Positions 1-9,063 of a stretch of DNA of 64,000 bases are shown here, piece by piece (position 1 is the stretch's first letter; every line of letters starts with the position of its first letter). A model generated the notes under the pieces. That model saw only the letters and a program-made list of their open reading frames with translations. It was not told the DNA's origin and did no database searches. The DNA is from Myxococcus sp. Its GTDB lineage: Bacteria; Myxococcota; Myxococcia; Myxococcales; Myxococcaceae. The position numbers were made by a program, and so were the translations under genes. Location of the stretch: positions 62,001 to 126,000 of the forward strand of contig JACSRE010000437.1 in NCBI GenBank assembly GCA_014879945.1, read 5' to 3'.

Positions 1-1101
1 GGGGTCGTCAGCCGCCTCTTCGAGGAAGCGCACCACCGGGTCGAAGGACTCGTAGGGGTGGTGCACCAGCTGATCGCGCTGGGCGATGGCGGTGAAGATC
101 GAGTCCTCCTTCATGAAGGCGGGCATGGCCGGCACCAGCGGCTCCACCCGGTTCTCGGGGCGCGGGTCGGCGTCGCTGATCGCCGTCAGATCAGACAGCT
201 GGAGCGGCCCCTGCACCCGGTAGACGTCCGAGGGCGTCAGCTTCAGCGCCGCGGTCAACATCGCCTCGATGGCGGGGCTCGCGCTGGCGTCGATCTCGAG
301 GCGCACGGCGGCGCCGCGGTCGCGTCGCCGGAGCTCCTGCTGAATCGAGGCCAGCAGATCGATCGACTCCTCTTCGTCGACGTCGATGTCCCAGTTGCGG
401 GTGACGCGGAAGGTGAACGACTGCTCGACCGCGAACCCGGGGAAGAGCTCCGAGGCGTGCATCGAGATCAGCTCCTCGAGGAGCAGGAAGGCCGAGCCCG
501 TCGCCGTCGGCATCGGCACCAGCCGCGGCAGCACCGAGGGCACCTGCACCACCGCCATCGACGACTCGGTCGCGTCCTTCTTGCGGCGGCGATCGCCCCG
601 GCGCACCACCATGGCGAGGTTCAGCGACTTGTTGCGCAGGTGGGGGAAGGGGTGGCCCGGGTCCACCGCCAGCGGGGTGAGCGCGGGGAAGATCTGCGTC
701 TGGAAGGCCAGCCGCGCGGCCGCCTTCTGCTCGGGGAGCAGGTTGTCGCGGGTGAGCAGGTTGAGCCCGTTGGCCGACAGCAGGGGCACCAGCTCTCGCG
801 TCCACACCCGTGACTGCTCGGTCACCATGAGGTGCGCGCGGTCCGAGATCGCCGCCAGCTGCTCCTGCGGCATCATGCCGTCGTCGGGCAGCTCGGCCAC
901 GCCCCCGCTGGCCTGTTGCTTGAGGCCGGCCACGCGCACCATGAAGAACTCGTCGAGGTTGCTCGAGACGATCGACATGAACTTGATGCGCTCGTGAATC
1001 GGGATGGTCGGGTTGCGGGCCTCCGAGAGCACGCGCTCGTTGAAGGCCAGCCACGACAGCTCTCGGTTGATGAACAGGTGGCGGTCGGACGGGTCGACCA
1101 T
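1..1101 (-). CDS. ppk: polyphosphate kinase 1, N-terminal part (gene runs off the window)
   Basis: PPK1 makes inorganic polyphosphate from ATP at the cytoplasmic membrane. Only the first 367 codons are in the window, starting at the ATG at 1101. The N-terminus contains the family's INRELSWLAFNERVL segment and then an IVSSNLDEFFMVRVAGLK stretch, both characteristic of the PPK1 N domain. The head domain follows, and the phospho-His catalytic domains lie outside the window. The gene is divergent from ppx with about 125 bp between the starts, so poly-P synthesis and degradation genes share one control region. Recognition is strong; the only limit is truncation by the window edge. Confidence 0.95.
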   Translation of the reverse strand, partial: MVDPSDRHLFINRELSWLAFNERVLSEARNPTIPIHERIKFMSIVSSNLDEFFMVRVAGLKQQASGGVAELPDDGMMPQEQLAAISDRAHLMVTEQSRVWTRELVPLLSANGLNLLTRDNLLPEQKAAARLAFQTQIFPALTPLAVDPGHPFPHLRNKSLNLAMVVRRGDRRRKKDATESSMAVVQVPSVLPRLVPMPTATGSAFLLLEELISMHASELFPGFAVEQSFTFRVTRNWDIDVDEEESIDLLASIQQELRRRDRGAAVRLEIDASASPAIEAMLTAALKLTPSDVYRVQGPLQLSDLTAISDADPRPENRVEPLVPAMPAFMKEDSIFTAIAQRDQLVHHPYESFDPVVRFLEEAADDP

Positions 1102-1225
1102 GGTGCGCTCCTCAGGGCTGCGTTCTTGGCACGTCGCGACGGGTTCGCAAGCAGGCCCACCTCACCGGGGGGGCGCGAGAAACGTGGCGGGCCCGGCCCG
1201 GTTGACTACCCTCGGCCATCACTCC

Positions 1226-2737
1226 ATGACGACGCGACGCCCGGACTCTGGTGGTGAGGTGCTGGCGGCGATCGACGTCGGCACCAACGCCGTGCGCCTC
1301 GAGATCGCCATGGCGTTCGCGGACGGCACCCTCGAGACGCTGCACACCGAGCGAGACCCGGTGCGGCCGGGCGAGGGGCTGTTCAAGACGGGCGTCATCT
1401 CGAAAGAGGTGGCCGGGCGGCTGGTGTCGACGCTCCGGCGCTACGCGGTGGTGTGCAAGCGGCACGGCGCCCGCGTTCGCGCCGTCGCCACCAGCGCGCT
1501 GCGGGAGGCGAAGAACCGCGACGAGATCGTGCGGCGGGTCAAGCGCGAGGCCGGCGTCACCCTCGACGTGGTGTCGGGGCGTGAAGAGGCGCGCCTCATC
1601 TGCCTGGGGGTGCTGGCCGGCAAGCCCGAGGGCCAGCGCGCGCTGTGCATCGACATCGGCGGCGGCAGCACCGAGGTGATCTCGGCGCTCGGGGAGCAGC
1701 CCAAAGAGCTCTGGAGCGTCGACATCGGCGCGGTGCGGCTGACCGAGTTGTTCGAGGTCAAGGGCGAGGTGCCCCGGCGCCAGCTCACCCTGATGCGCTC
1801 GTTCGTCCGTGAGCTGATGGAGGAGTCGATTCCCCACGGGGTGGGCGGGCTGCCGCGCACCGCGCTGGGCTCGAGCGGCACCATCGGCGCCGTCGTCACC
1901 CACGCGCGCTCCGAGGGCGTGGGCCACGCCACCCTGCTCGAGGTCTCGCGCACCGTCGAGGCGCTGGCGGACATGGATCTGGCCAAGCGGCGCAAGCGCT
2001 TCGACCCGCGGCGCGCCGACATCGTCACCGCGGGCGCGGTGATCCTCGAGTCGGTGATGAAGCACCTGAAGGTGCAGTCGGTGACCGCCGTCGATCGCGG
2101 CCTGCGCGAGGGCGTGCTGGTCGATCTGGTGCGCCGCAAGAAGCAGCAGGCCGGCGAGGTGTCGTTCGCCGACGCCGCCATCGCCGTGGGGCGCCGCTTC
2201 GGCTTCGGAGAGGCCCACGGGCGCCAGGTGGCGAAGCTGGCGCTGACGTTGTTCGACGCGCTGGGCCCGGTGCACAAGCTGCCCGCCGCCGCGCGCCCCT
2301 GGCTCGAGGCCGCGGCGCTGCTCCACGACATCGGGCACGCGGTGAACTACCAGCGGCACCACAAGCACGCCTTCTACCTGATCTCGAACGTCGATCTGCC
2401 GGGCCTGTCTGACCGCGAGCGGCTGATGGTGGCCACCATCGCGCGCTTTCACCGCCGCACCGCGCCGGAGCTCACCCACGAGCTGATGGCGCCGTTCACG
2501 CCGACCGAGCGCCGCGTCGTGCGCCGGTGCGCCACGCTGCTGCGCGTCGCCGACTCGCTCGATCGCAGCCACCACCAGCCGGTGCAGCAGTTGCAGCTGG
2601 CGTCGAGGGGCCGCACGGTGTGGCTCAAGGTGAAGTCGCGGCAGTCCATCGATCTCGAGTTGTGGGACGTCGAGCACGAGGTCGGCCTCTTTCGCGAGGT
2701 GTTCGGCCGCGCGTTGGTCGTCACTGGGGCTCGCTGA
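1226..2737 (+). CDS. ppx: exopolyphosphatase / pppGpp phosphatase (Ppx/GppA) with C-terminal HD domain
   Basis: This predicted cytoplasmic enzyme releases phosphate from polyphosphate ends and/or converts pppGpp to ppGpp. The 503-residue product is close to the length of E. coli Ppx. It starts with the ASKHA phosphate-binding motif AIDVGTNAVRLEIA, carries the second motif CIDIGGGSTEVIS near residue 140, and ends with an HD-type domain (LLHDIGHAVNY, then HHKHAFYLI). I chose the ATG at 1226 because the AIDVGTNAVR motif begins shortly after it; the open frame upstream runs into ppk's control region. Whether it prefers poly-P or pppGpp cannot be read from sequence, but the divergent ppk favours poly-P. 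Confidence 0.92.
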   Translation: MTTRRPDSGGEVLAAIDVGTNAVRLEIAMAFADGTLETLHTERDPVRPGEGLFKTGVISKEVAGRLVSTLRRYAVVCKRHGARVRAVATSALREAKNRDEIVRRVKREAGVTLDVVSGREEARLICLGVLAGKPEGQRALCIDIGGGSTEVISALGEQPKELWSVDIGAVRLTELFEVKGEVPRRQLTLMRSFVRELMEESIPHGVGGLPRTALGSSGTIGAVVTHARSEGVGHATLLEVSRTVEALADMDLAKRRKRFDPRRADIVTAGAVILESVMKHLKVQSVTAVDRGLREGVLVDLVRRKKQQAGEVSFADAAIAVGRRFGFGEAHGRQVAKLALTLFDALGPVHKLPAAARPWLEAAALLHDIGHAVNYQRHHKHAFYLISNVDLPGLSDRERLMVATIARFHRRTAPELTHELMAPFTPTERRVVRRCATLLRVADSLDRSHHQPVQQLQLASRGRTVWLKVKSRQSIDLELWDVEHEVGLFREVFGRALVVTGAR

Positions 2738-2741
2738 CGGC

Positions 2742-3533
2742 TCACGCCAGCGTCAGGGCGCGCAGCGGCGCCTGCCAGTGCTGGGGGCTGGGCCGTGGCC
2801 TTTGGGTCACCTGCACCCAGCGCGGCTCGGTCAGCAGCGCTCCGTGATCGAGCAAGAAGGTACGAAACGCGCCCAGCGCGGTGGTGCTCCCGGCGTTGAA
2901 GATGCGCAGCGGGCGCGCGCCCTCGGCGTCGACGACGAACTGCCGCGGCACGTGGCGGTGGCCGTGCAGCACGAGGTCGCAGCGCCCCCGCAGCACCTTC
3001 AGCAGCGCGGTGCCCAGCGCGAGCTCCGAGTGGTTGGGCAGCCCCAGCACCTCTGAGACGTGCTCCCAGAAGCCCTCGGCTGGCAGCGGCACGACGTGGT
3101 GGTGCAGGGCCACCACCGTCGTCAGCCCCCGCGGCACGCGCGCGAGCGCCTCGTCGATCAGCCGCAGCACGTCGTCGCAGAGCCGCCCGTGGCTGAGCCA
3201 GGCGACGCGGTTGTGGGGGGCGGTGGAGTCGACTCGCACGATCGCGCAGCCCTCGCGCAGCTGGAGATCGACGCGTGCGCCGCTCATCAGCGCGCTGCCG
3301 AGATCGTCGCCGCACCGATCGTGATTGCCCGGCACCACCACCAGGCGGTCGCCCAGGGGCGCGGTCAGGCGGTGGAAGGTGGAGAGATCGGCGGCGCGGC
3401 CCCCGTCGGTCAGGTCGCCGGTCACCACCACCAGCTCGCGGCCCGAGAGGGTCGCGACGGCGTCTTCCAGCGTTCTGGGCGCCAGCGGCGAGGCGCCCAG
3501 GTGAAGATCCGACAGGTGGGCGATGGTGATCAT
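2742..3533 (-). CDS. calcineurin-like metallophosphoesterase
   Basis: A 263-residue metallophosphoesterase of the Icc/CpdA-like type that hydrolyses phosphomono- or phosphodiesters with a two-metal centre. All signature blocks are visible in order: SDLHLG at the N-terminus, GDLTDGG, PGNHDRCGDD, ALHHH and HGHRHVP. The ATG at 3533 places the first metal motif seven residues in; a longer frame adds only a Pro-rich stretch. It has no signal peptide, so it is cytoplasmic. It is the last gene of a minus-strand run with phoB/phoR-like genes and converges on ppx with a 4-bp gap. The substrate is unknown; a cyclic nucleotide or phosphoester role is only inference. Confidence 0.85.
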   Translation of the reverse strand: MITIAHLSDLHLGASPLAPRTLEDAVATLSGRELVVVTGDLTDGGRAADLSTFHRLTAPLGDRLVVVPGNHDRCGDDLGSALMSGARVDLQLREGCAIVRVDSTAPHNRVAWLSHGRLCDDVLRLIDEALARVPRGLTTVVALHHHVVPLPAEGFWEHVSEVLGLPNHSELALGTALLKVLRGRCDLVLHGHRHVPRQFVVDAEGARPLRIFNAGSTTALGAFRTFLLDHGALLTEPRWVQVTQRPRPSPQHWQAPLRALTLA

Positions 3534-3549
3534 CGGCGGGCTCCTCGGC

Positions 3550-4248
<699 letters not shown>

Positions 4249-4335
4249 GCGCGGGTGATAGGCCGCGCGTTCGACGAGGTGATGGCTCGCCCGTGACAAG
4301 CCCCGCCCCGTCGTGTGACGGGCCGGTGTCTGGCG

Positions 4336-5376
4336 TCAGGTGCCGGTCTCGGGCTCCGCGTCGGCGTGGGGGCCGTGCGAGGGGTCCACGTGCTCGCCCG
4401 AGCTCTCGGCGCTGCTGGCCTCGGTCTCGGCCGGCACGTCGGTGCGGGTGGGCAGCTCCAGGCGCGCGAGCACCTCGTCGGCGGCCTCGTCGGCGCGAAT
4501 GGCGTCTCCGGGCGTGAGCGGCTCGAGGCCGGGAGGCGGGGGCAGCGCAGGCGCGACCTGGCCCAGGGCCTTGAGGTGTGAGGGCGCGCCCGGGGGCGGC
4601 TTGAGGTAGGGCGGCAGGCCCGAGTGACGGCGCGCGGCCTGGGCCATCAGCTCGTGGTGGCGGTAGCGGCACTCGAGCATCTTGTGGATGAGCAGCGACG
4701 CGCCCGGCACCTTGCGCTCCTGCAGGCCCGAGGTGGCGCGGCGCACCGCGTAGCGCACCCGGCGAATCTGCACCCGCCAGCCCCGCGGCGTCCACGTGAA
4801 GAGGCCCCAGGCGGGCCGCAGGTCGCCGTCTCGCGGAATGCCGGCCGAGGCGACGTCGGCGATCACCATGCGCCCGAGCCGCCGGCGATAGGGGAAGTGC
4901 AGGTGCCCGAAGGCCAGCGCCGCGGCGTCGAGGTGCCCGAGCAGGCGCCTGAGCGTGTGATCGTCGAGGGTCGGCTCGAGCGAGTCTTCGAGGTTGCGCG
5001 GGTTGGCGTGGCAGACGAACAGATCTTGCCCCTTGCGAGGCGAGTAGCGCACCGAGAAGGCCAGCTGCCCCAGGCGGGCGGTCTTCTCGGCGCCGAGCTG
5101 ATCGCGGCTCCACTCGAGGAGGTTGCGCTTCCAGTGGTCGCGCTCGCGGTAGGCGCCCGACAGGTAGTTGCCCGAGAGGTAGCAGTCGGTGTTGCCCATC
5201 AGCAGGTCATCGCAGGCGTCGTCGAGCAGCTCGAAGGTCTCTCGGGGCCAGGCGCCGCGCAGGCAGAGATCGCCCGCGGCCACGATGTAGTCGGGGCTCT
5301 GGCGCTTGATGTCCTCGAGCACCGCTTCGCAGGCCGGCAGGTTTCCGTGAATGTCAGCCAGCACCGCCACGCGCAT
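4336..5376 (-). CDS. metallophosphoesterase family protein with charged C-terminal tail
   Basis: A 346-residue calcineurin-like phosphoesterase of the YfcE/ApaH-like branch. Visible motifs are LADIHGNLPACEAVL at the start, GDLCLRG, MGNTDCYLSG (the Asn block), CHANPRN and AFGHLHFPYRR (GH metal block). The catalytic domain ends near residue 215. A linker follows, then a Pro/Glu-rich tail from about residue 265 that ends in acidic, probably disordered sequence. It has no signal peptide. It sits 12 bp downstream of the PhoR-like kinase and is probably co-transcribed with it. The substrate cannot be told from sequence. Confidence 0.85.
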   Translation of the reverse strand: MRVAVLADIHGNLPACEAVLEDIKRQSPDYIVAAGDLCLRGAWPRETFELLDDACDDLLMGNTDCYLSGNYLSGAYRERDHWKRNLLEWSRDQLGAEKTARLGQLAFSVRYSPRKGQDLFVCHANPRNLEDSLEPTLDDHTLRRLLGHLDAAALAFGHLHFPYRRRLGRMVIADVASAGIPRDGDLRPAWGLFTWTPRGWRVQIRRVRYAVRRATSGLQERKVPGASLLIHKMLECRYRHHELMAQAARRHSGLPPYLKPPPGAPSHLKALGQVAPALPPPPGLEPLTPGDAIRADEAADEVLARLELPTRTDVPAETEASSAESSGEHVDPSHGPHADAEPETGT

Positions 5377-5388
5377 CGCGGGCGCATC

Positions 5389-6495
5389 CTAGCTTGAGGC
5401 GGGGCTATTCCCAGCAACCTCGGGCGCGACGGGCAGGGTGACGAAGAAGGTGCTGCCCTGGCCGGGGGCGCTCTCGACGCGCACGTCGCCCTTCATCGCC
5501 GTGACGAGGTGCTTCACGATCGACAGGCCCAGGCCCGTGCCGCCCATGTCGCGGCTGCGGCCCTTGTCCACCCGGTAGAAGCGCTCGAAGAGGCGGGGCA
5601 GGTGGCGCGCCTCGATGCCGGGGCCGTCGTCCTTCACCGTCAGCTCGACCTGCGCGCCCGCGCGGCGGGCGTGCACCCACACGTGGCCGTTGAGCGGCGT
5701 GTACTTGACCGCGTTGTCGAGGAGGTTGAGCACCACCTGCTCGACCCCCCGGGGGTCGGCCAGCACGAAGAGCTCGGGCGACACCTCGATCACCAGCTCG
5801 GTGTTGCGCGCCCGGGCCTTGGGGCGCACCGCCTCGGAGGCGCCGAGCGCGGCCATGGCCAGGTTGATGGGCTTCTCGAGCAGCTGCAGCTCGCGCGACT
5901 CGAGCCGCGAGAGCTCGAGCAGATCCTCCACCAGCTCCGAGAGGCGCTCCGATTGGCGGTGGATGATGTCGACCATCTTCGGCGCCGCGGCCGGGTCGCT
6001 CAGCGCGCCCGACAGCAGCGTCTCGGCGTACCCACGAATCGCGGTCACCGGCGTGCGCAGCTCGTGGCTGACGTTGGCCACGAAGTCCTTGCGCACCTTC
6101 TCGAGGCGGCGCAGCTCGGTGACGTCGAAGAACACCGCCGAGCTGCCGCCGAGATCGTGCCCGAGCGGCGAGACGTGCACCGACACCACGCGCGGGCGCA
6201 CGCCCTCGAGGTTGAGCTCGAGCCGGCTCGAGGTGTGCTCCCGGCAGGCGCGCTCGACGGCCTGCTGGAGCTCGTCGCTCTCGACGATCTCTCCGGCCTT
6301 GTGGCCCACCAGCGCGGTGCCCGAGAAGAGCAGCTCCTTGAGCGCGTTGTTGTGCTCGACGACGGTGCCGTCTTCGCTGGTGACCCACACGCCCTCGGCC
6401 ATGCCGTCGATCACCGCCCGCAGCACCGCCAGCGCGCGCGACACCTCGTTCACCGGGCCCGGGTCGGCGCTCGCAGTGGCGATGAGGTTCTTCAT
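5389..6495 (-). CDS. phoR: PhoR-like sensor histidine kinase, soluble, with PAS domain
   Basis: A 368-residue kinase. Residues about 20-128 form a PAS-like sensor (VIDGMAEGVWVTSEDG, then VFFDVTELRR). The DHp domain has the phospho-acceptor His144 in NVSHELRTPVTAI. The HATPase domain has an N box (LLDNAVKYTP), G1 (KDDGPGIEARHL) and G2 (MGGTGLGLSIVKH). It closely resembles PhoR but lacks the N-terminal membrane helices that E. coli and B. subtilis PhoR have, so the signal must come from inside the cell or through a partner. It is 10 bp downstream of the phoB-like gene, as expected for a cognate pair. The phosphate role is inferred from resemblance and from neighbouring ppk/ppx. Confidence 0.88.
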   Translation of the reverse strand: MKNLIATASADPGPVNEVSRALAVLRAVIDGMAEGVWVTSEDGTVVEHNNALKELLFSGTALVGHKAGEIVESDELQQAVERACREHTSSRLELNLEGVRPRVVSVHVSPLGHDLGGSSAVFFDVTELRRLEKVRKDFVANVSHELRTPVTAIRGYAETLLSGALSDPAAAPKMVDIIHRQSERLSELVEDLLELSRLESRELQLLEKPINLAMAALGASEAVRPKARARNTELVIEVSPELFVLADPRGVEQVVLNLLDNAVKYTPLNGHVWVHARRAGAQVELTVKDDGPGIEARHLPRLFERFYRVDKGRSRDMGGTGLGLSIVKHLVTAMKGDVRVESAPGQGSTFFVTLPVAPEVAGNSPASS

Positions 6496-6505
6496 GGGTG
6501 AACCC

Positions 6506-7192
6506 CTACTCGGTGGGCGCCAGCTTGTAGCCGACGCCGCGAATGGTCTCGATCACGTCGCCCGCGGGGCCGAGCTTCTCGCGCAGCCGCTTGATGTGGG
6601 TGTCGACGGTGCGGGTGGTGATCTCGGCGTCGATGCCCCAGACGTCCGACAGGAGCATCTCGCGGGTCTGCACCCGGCCCGGCCGCTCGAGGAACGTCTT
6701 GAGCAGGCGGAACTCGAGGGCGGTCAGCACCACCGGCTTGCCCTTGACCTTCACCTCGTGGCGCTCGACGTCGAGCACGATGTCGGGGGCGGCGAGCGTG
6801 CCGTGGGCCTGCGGCTTCGCCTCGCTGCCGTCGCGGCGCAGCACGTTGCGAATGCGCAGCAGCAGCTCCTTCACCGAGAAGGGCTTGACCACGTAGTCGT
6901 CGGCGCCCTGCTCGAGGCCCCTGACGCGATCGGACTCCTCGCCGCGCGCGGTCACCATGATGATGGGAATGCGCTTGCCGTCGCCCTCGCGCACCAGCCG
7001 CGCCACCTCGGTGCCGCCGATGTCCGGGAGCATGAGGTCGAGGAGGATCAGATCGGGCTTGAACGCCCTGGCCCGCGACACGCCGGCGGCGCCCGTGCGC
7101 GCCACCTCGATCTCGAAGCCCTCTTGCTTCAGGTTGTATTCGAGCAGCGACGCCAGGTCCTGTTCGTCTTCGACGATGAGGATGCGCGACAT
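6506..7192 (-). CDS. phoB: PhoB-like response regulator
   Basis: A 228-residue OmpR/PhoB regulator. The receiver begins ILIVEDEQDLASLLEYN, with phospho-acceptor Asp52 in LLDLMLPDIGG and the switch Lys in VVKPFSVKEL. The winged helix carries the RPGRVQTREMLLSDVWG and TVDTHIKRLREKLG segments and ends in GVGYKL. It is the first gene of a minus-strand run continuing into the PhoR-like kinase. Together with ppk, ppx and two phosphoesterases it suggests a phosphate-starvation regulon, although no Pho box could be recognised in the 47-bp gap to the divergent PilZ gene. Confidence 0.9.
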   Translation of the reverse strand: MSRILIVEDEQDLASLLEYNLKQEGFEIEVARTGAAGVSRARAFKPDLILLDLMLPDIGGTEVARLVREGDGKRIPIIMVTARGEESDRVRGLEQGADDYVVKPFSVKELLLRIRNVLRRDGSEAKPQAHGTLAAPDIVLDVERHEVKVKGKPVVLTALEFRLLKTFLERPGRVQTREMLLSDVWGIDAEITTRTVDTHIKRLREKLGPAGDVIETIRGVGYKLAPTE

Positions 7193-7239
7193 GACCGGCT
7201 TCCTAACGCATCTGGCTCCATGGCATAAGCCGCACGCGT

Positions 7240-7575
7240 ATGGCGACCGGCAAAGAGAAGCGGAAGGAAGAGCGCGTTCCCGTCGACCTGTGGATCGAGG
7301 CGTCGCTCGACGGGGAGCTGTACTTCCAGCGCGCGTCGAACCTCAGCGTCGGCGGCGCCTACTTCACCCAGACCATTCCACTGCCGGTGGGCACGCGGGT
7401 GGCGCTCAAGTTCGAGCTGCCCCCCTCGGGCGCCGAGGTCGCGTGTGAAGGCGAGATCGTCACCGCCAAGGAGCTCGGCATGGGGGTGAGCTTCATCGGC
7501 CTGAGCGCCACCGACCGGCGCCGCATCGAGGCGCTGATCAGCGACGTGGCGGCCCGGGCGTCGAAGGCCCGCTGA
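7240..7575 (+). CDS. single-domain PilZ protein, probable c-di-GMP receptor
   Basis: A 111-residue stand-alone PilZ protein. Both c-di-GMP contact motifs are present: an N-terminal RxxxR (R8-KEE-R12) and NLSVGG, matching [D/N]xSxxG. The rest has the expected beta-barrel pattern ending EGEIVTAKELGMGVSFIGL and a C-terminal helix. It is divergent from phoB (47 bp) and converges with a lipoprotein gene (3-bp gap), so it is probably monocistronic. Such proteins usually relay c-di-GMP to motility, pili or transcription; the partner here is unknown. Confidence 0.85.
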   Translation: MATGKEKRKEERVPVDLWIEASLDGELYFQRASNLSVGGAYFTQTIPLPVGTRVALKFELPPSGAEVACEGEIVTAKELGMGVSFIGLSATDRRRIEALISDVAARASKAR

Positions 7576-7578
7576 CGG

Positions 7579-8088
7579 CTACGGCACCAGCCGCGGGTCA
7601 CACATCTTCGGCGGGTCGTACTGCTGCAGGCGCAAGAGCACCCGCGCGTTCGCGCCCGCGGTGACCGGCTGGAGCAGCCCGCACTCGGCCCCCGCGAGCC
7701 GCTGCCCGTCCTTCGAGATGGCCTCGATGATGAGCCCGTAGTCGCGGCCAGGCGGCACCTCGGTGAGCGTCAGGTCCTGCGTGTTGGGGGTGCCCGCGGT
7801 GAGGTTGATGGGGAAGAGGAGCGCCGCCTGCTGCTTGTTGGCGGCCGCGTTCTTCAGGGGCACGAAGCGGCTGGTCGGCACCTGCTCGCGAATGCAGCGC
7901 TGCCGAATGACGGTGCAGTCGCCGCCCTCGACCGACGAGATGTTCGTCACCAGCGCGACCTGAAAGGCGCTGATCACGTCGAGCAGCCCGCGCTGCACGA
8001 CGAGCTCGAGATCGAAGCCCGGCGTGGTGGGCTCCGCGGGCCCGCACGCCCCCAGCGCCAGCAGCACCCCCGCCGCGGCCGCCCTCAC
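7579..8088 (-). CDS. predicted lipoprotein of unknown function
   Basis: A 169-residue product with a type II signal peptide: a short positive N-terminus, a hydrophobic stretch and the lipobox LGAC, placing the lipidated Cys near residue 15. The mature part has a further Cys pair (GGDCTVIRQRCI) and two later cysteines, with no family I recognise. Its start overlaps the end of the upstream TPR protein gene by 4 bp (ATGA), so the two are translationally coupled and probably act together at the outer membrane or in the periplasm. Confidence 0.7.
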   Translation of the reverse strand: MRAAAAGVLLALGACGPAEPTTPGFDLELVVQRGLLDVISAFQVALVTNISSVEGGDCTVIRQRCIREQVPTSRFVPLKNAAANKQQAALLFPINLTAGTPNTQDLTLTEVPPGRDYGLIIEAISKDGQRLAGAECGLLQPVTAGANARVLLRLQQYDPPKMCDPRLVP

Positions 8089-8951
8089 GGCGCGCCCTCG
8101 ACCTGCAGGGTGATCGGCAAGGTGCCCGTCGGCTTCTGGGTCGCGAGAATGACCGCGCCGGTGGTGACCGCCGCGACGCCGGCGCCGATGCCCACCCAGA
8201 CCCAGGGGTTGGCGTACCAGGCCGCGGGCTTCTCGGGCTCGACGGCAGCGGCCCTGGCGTTGACGTTGAAGGTGAGGGGGGTGAAGGCGTCACCCCGGCC
8301 GGCGAGGCGGCGCTGCGCGGCGTCGGCCACCTCGACGTAGTACTCGAGCGCGTAGGCGGCGGTCTCTTCGGGCAGCTCGAAGGCCGGAATGGTGGCGCGG
8401 TAGAGGCCCCGGTCGCTGCGGTCGCGGAGGAAGTCGATGGAGCTGTAGTTCTGCGCGCCCGAGCGCCGGTAGAAGAGCTTGGCCTTCGCGCCCAGCGCCA
8501 TGTCGTCGATGCGCGACTCCACGGTGACGGCCTGCCCGGGGTTCTGCTCGGGCACCCCCGAGAGCGTCAGCGTCACCGGGCGCACCCGGCGCTTGCGGAT
8601 GTCGTCCTTGATGCGGCCGTAGAGGGTGCGGATCTTCGGCGGCGTGGCCTTGGGCAGCTCGTAGTCGGGCCGGGCCTGCAGCAGCTTCTCGAAGGCGTCG
8701 CGCGCCTTGTCCTCGTTGCCCAGGTACAGGTTCGCCAGGCCCAGCAGGCGGTACAGCTCGGCCAGCTGCTCGTCGGTGAGATCGGGCGCGTCGATGCCCG
8801 CCTGGAGCGTCTTCACCGCGTCTTCGAAGTCGCCCTCGTCGACCTGCTGCTGCCCCTTCGTCAGCGCGTCGTTGCGTGGCGCGACCTGGGCCAGGCCGGC
8901 CGCCGACGACACCATCACCACCACTGCGAAGAAGCTCCCCACCTTTTGCAC
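8085..8951 (-). CDS. exported TPR-containing protein with C-terminal membrane segment
   Basis: A 288-residue product with a signal peptide (hydrophobic residues 7-20, predicted cut after GLAQ). Residues about 28-100 form two tetratricopeptide-like helical pairs (LAELYRLLGLANLYLGN, then KARDAFEKLLQARPDYELP). A beta-rich domain follows, then one strong hydrophobic helix near residues 245-265 (WVWVGIGAGVAAVTTGAVIL). The layout resembles exported TPR proteins of myxobacteria that precede a small lipoprotein. It is divergent from yceD and overlaps the downstream lipoprotein gene by 4 bp. The role is unknown; assembly of an envelope complex is a guess. Confidence 0.7.
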   Translation of the reverse strand: MQKVGSFFAVVVMVSSAAGLAQVAPRNDALTKGQQQVDEGDFEDAVKTLQAGIDAPDLTDEQLAELYRLLGLANLYLGNEDKARDAFEKLLQARPDYELPKATPPKIRTLYGRIKDDIRKRRVRPVTLTLSGVPEQNPGQAVTVESRIDDMALGAKAKLFYRRSGAQNYSSIDFLRDRSDRGLYRATIPAFELPEETAAYALEYYVEVADAAQRRLAGRGDAFTPLTFNVNARAAAVEPEKPAAWYANPWVWVGIGAGVAAVTTGAVILATQKPTGTLPITLQVEGAP

Positions 8952-9006
8952 GCGGGGGCCCTTACCAGAAACCGCCCCCGGGGAGCAGGGCGGGTCAGGG
9001 CGGCGT

Positions 9007-9035
9007 TTGACTCCCGTCTCCCTGACATGTAGGTT
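9007..9035 (+). promoter_or_regulatory. probable sigma-70-type promoter for yceD-rpmF
   Basis: A TTGACT -35 element (9007-9012) is followed after 17 bp by TAGGTT (9030-9035), a reasonable -10. Transcription would start near 9042, about 20 bp before the yceD ATG. It lies in the divergent gap with the TPR gene. This is motif recognition only. Confidence 0.5.
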
Positions 9036-9063
9036 CCGCGCCCCTTGCTGGGAAGCAACGCAA

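Noticed and set aside
1202-1207. TTGACT as a -35 element for ppx
   Set aside because: A 17-bp spacer would put the -10 on the start codon with no matching hexamer.
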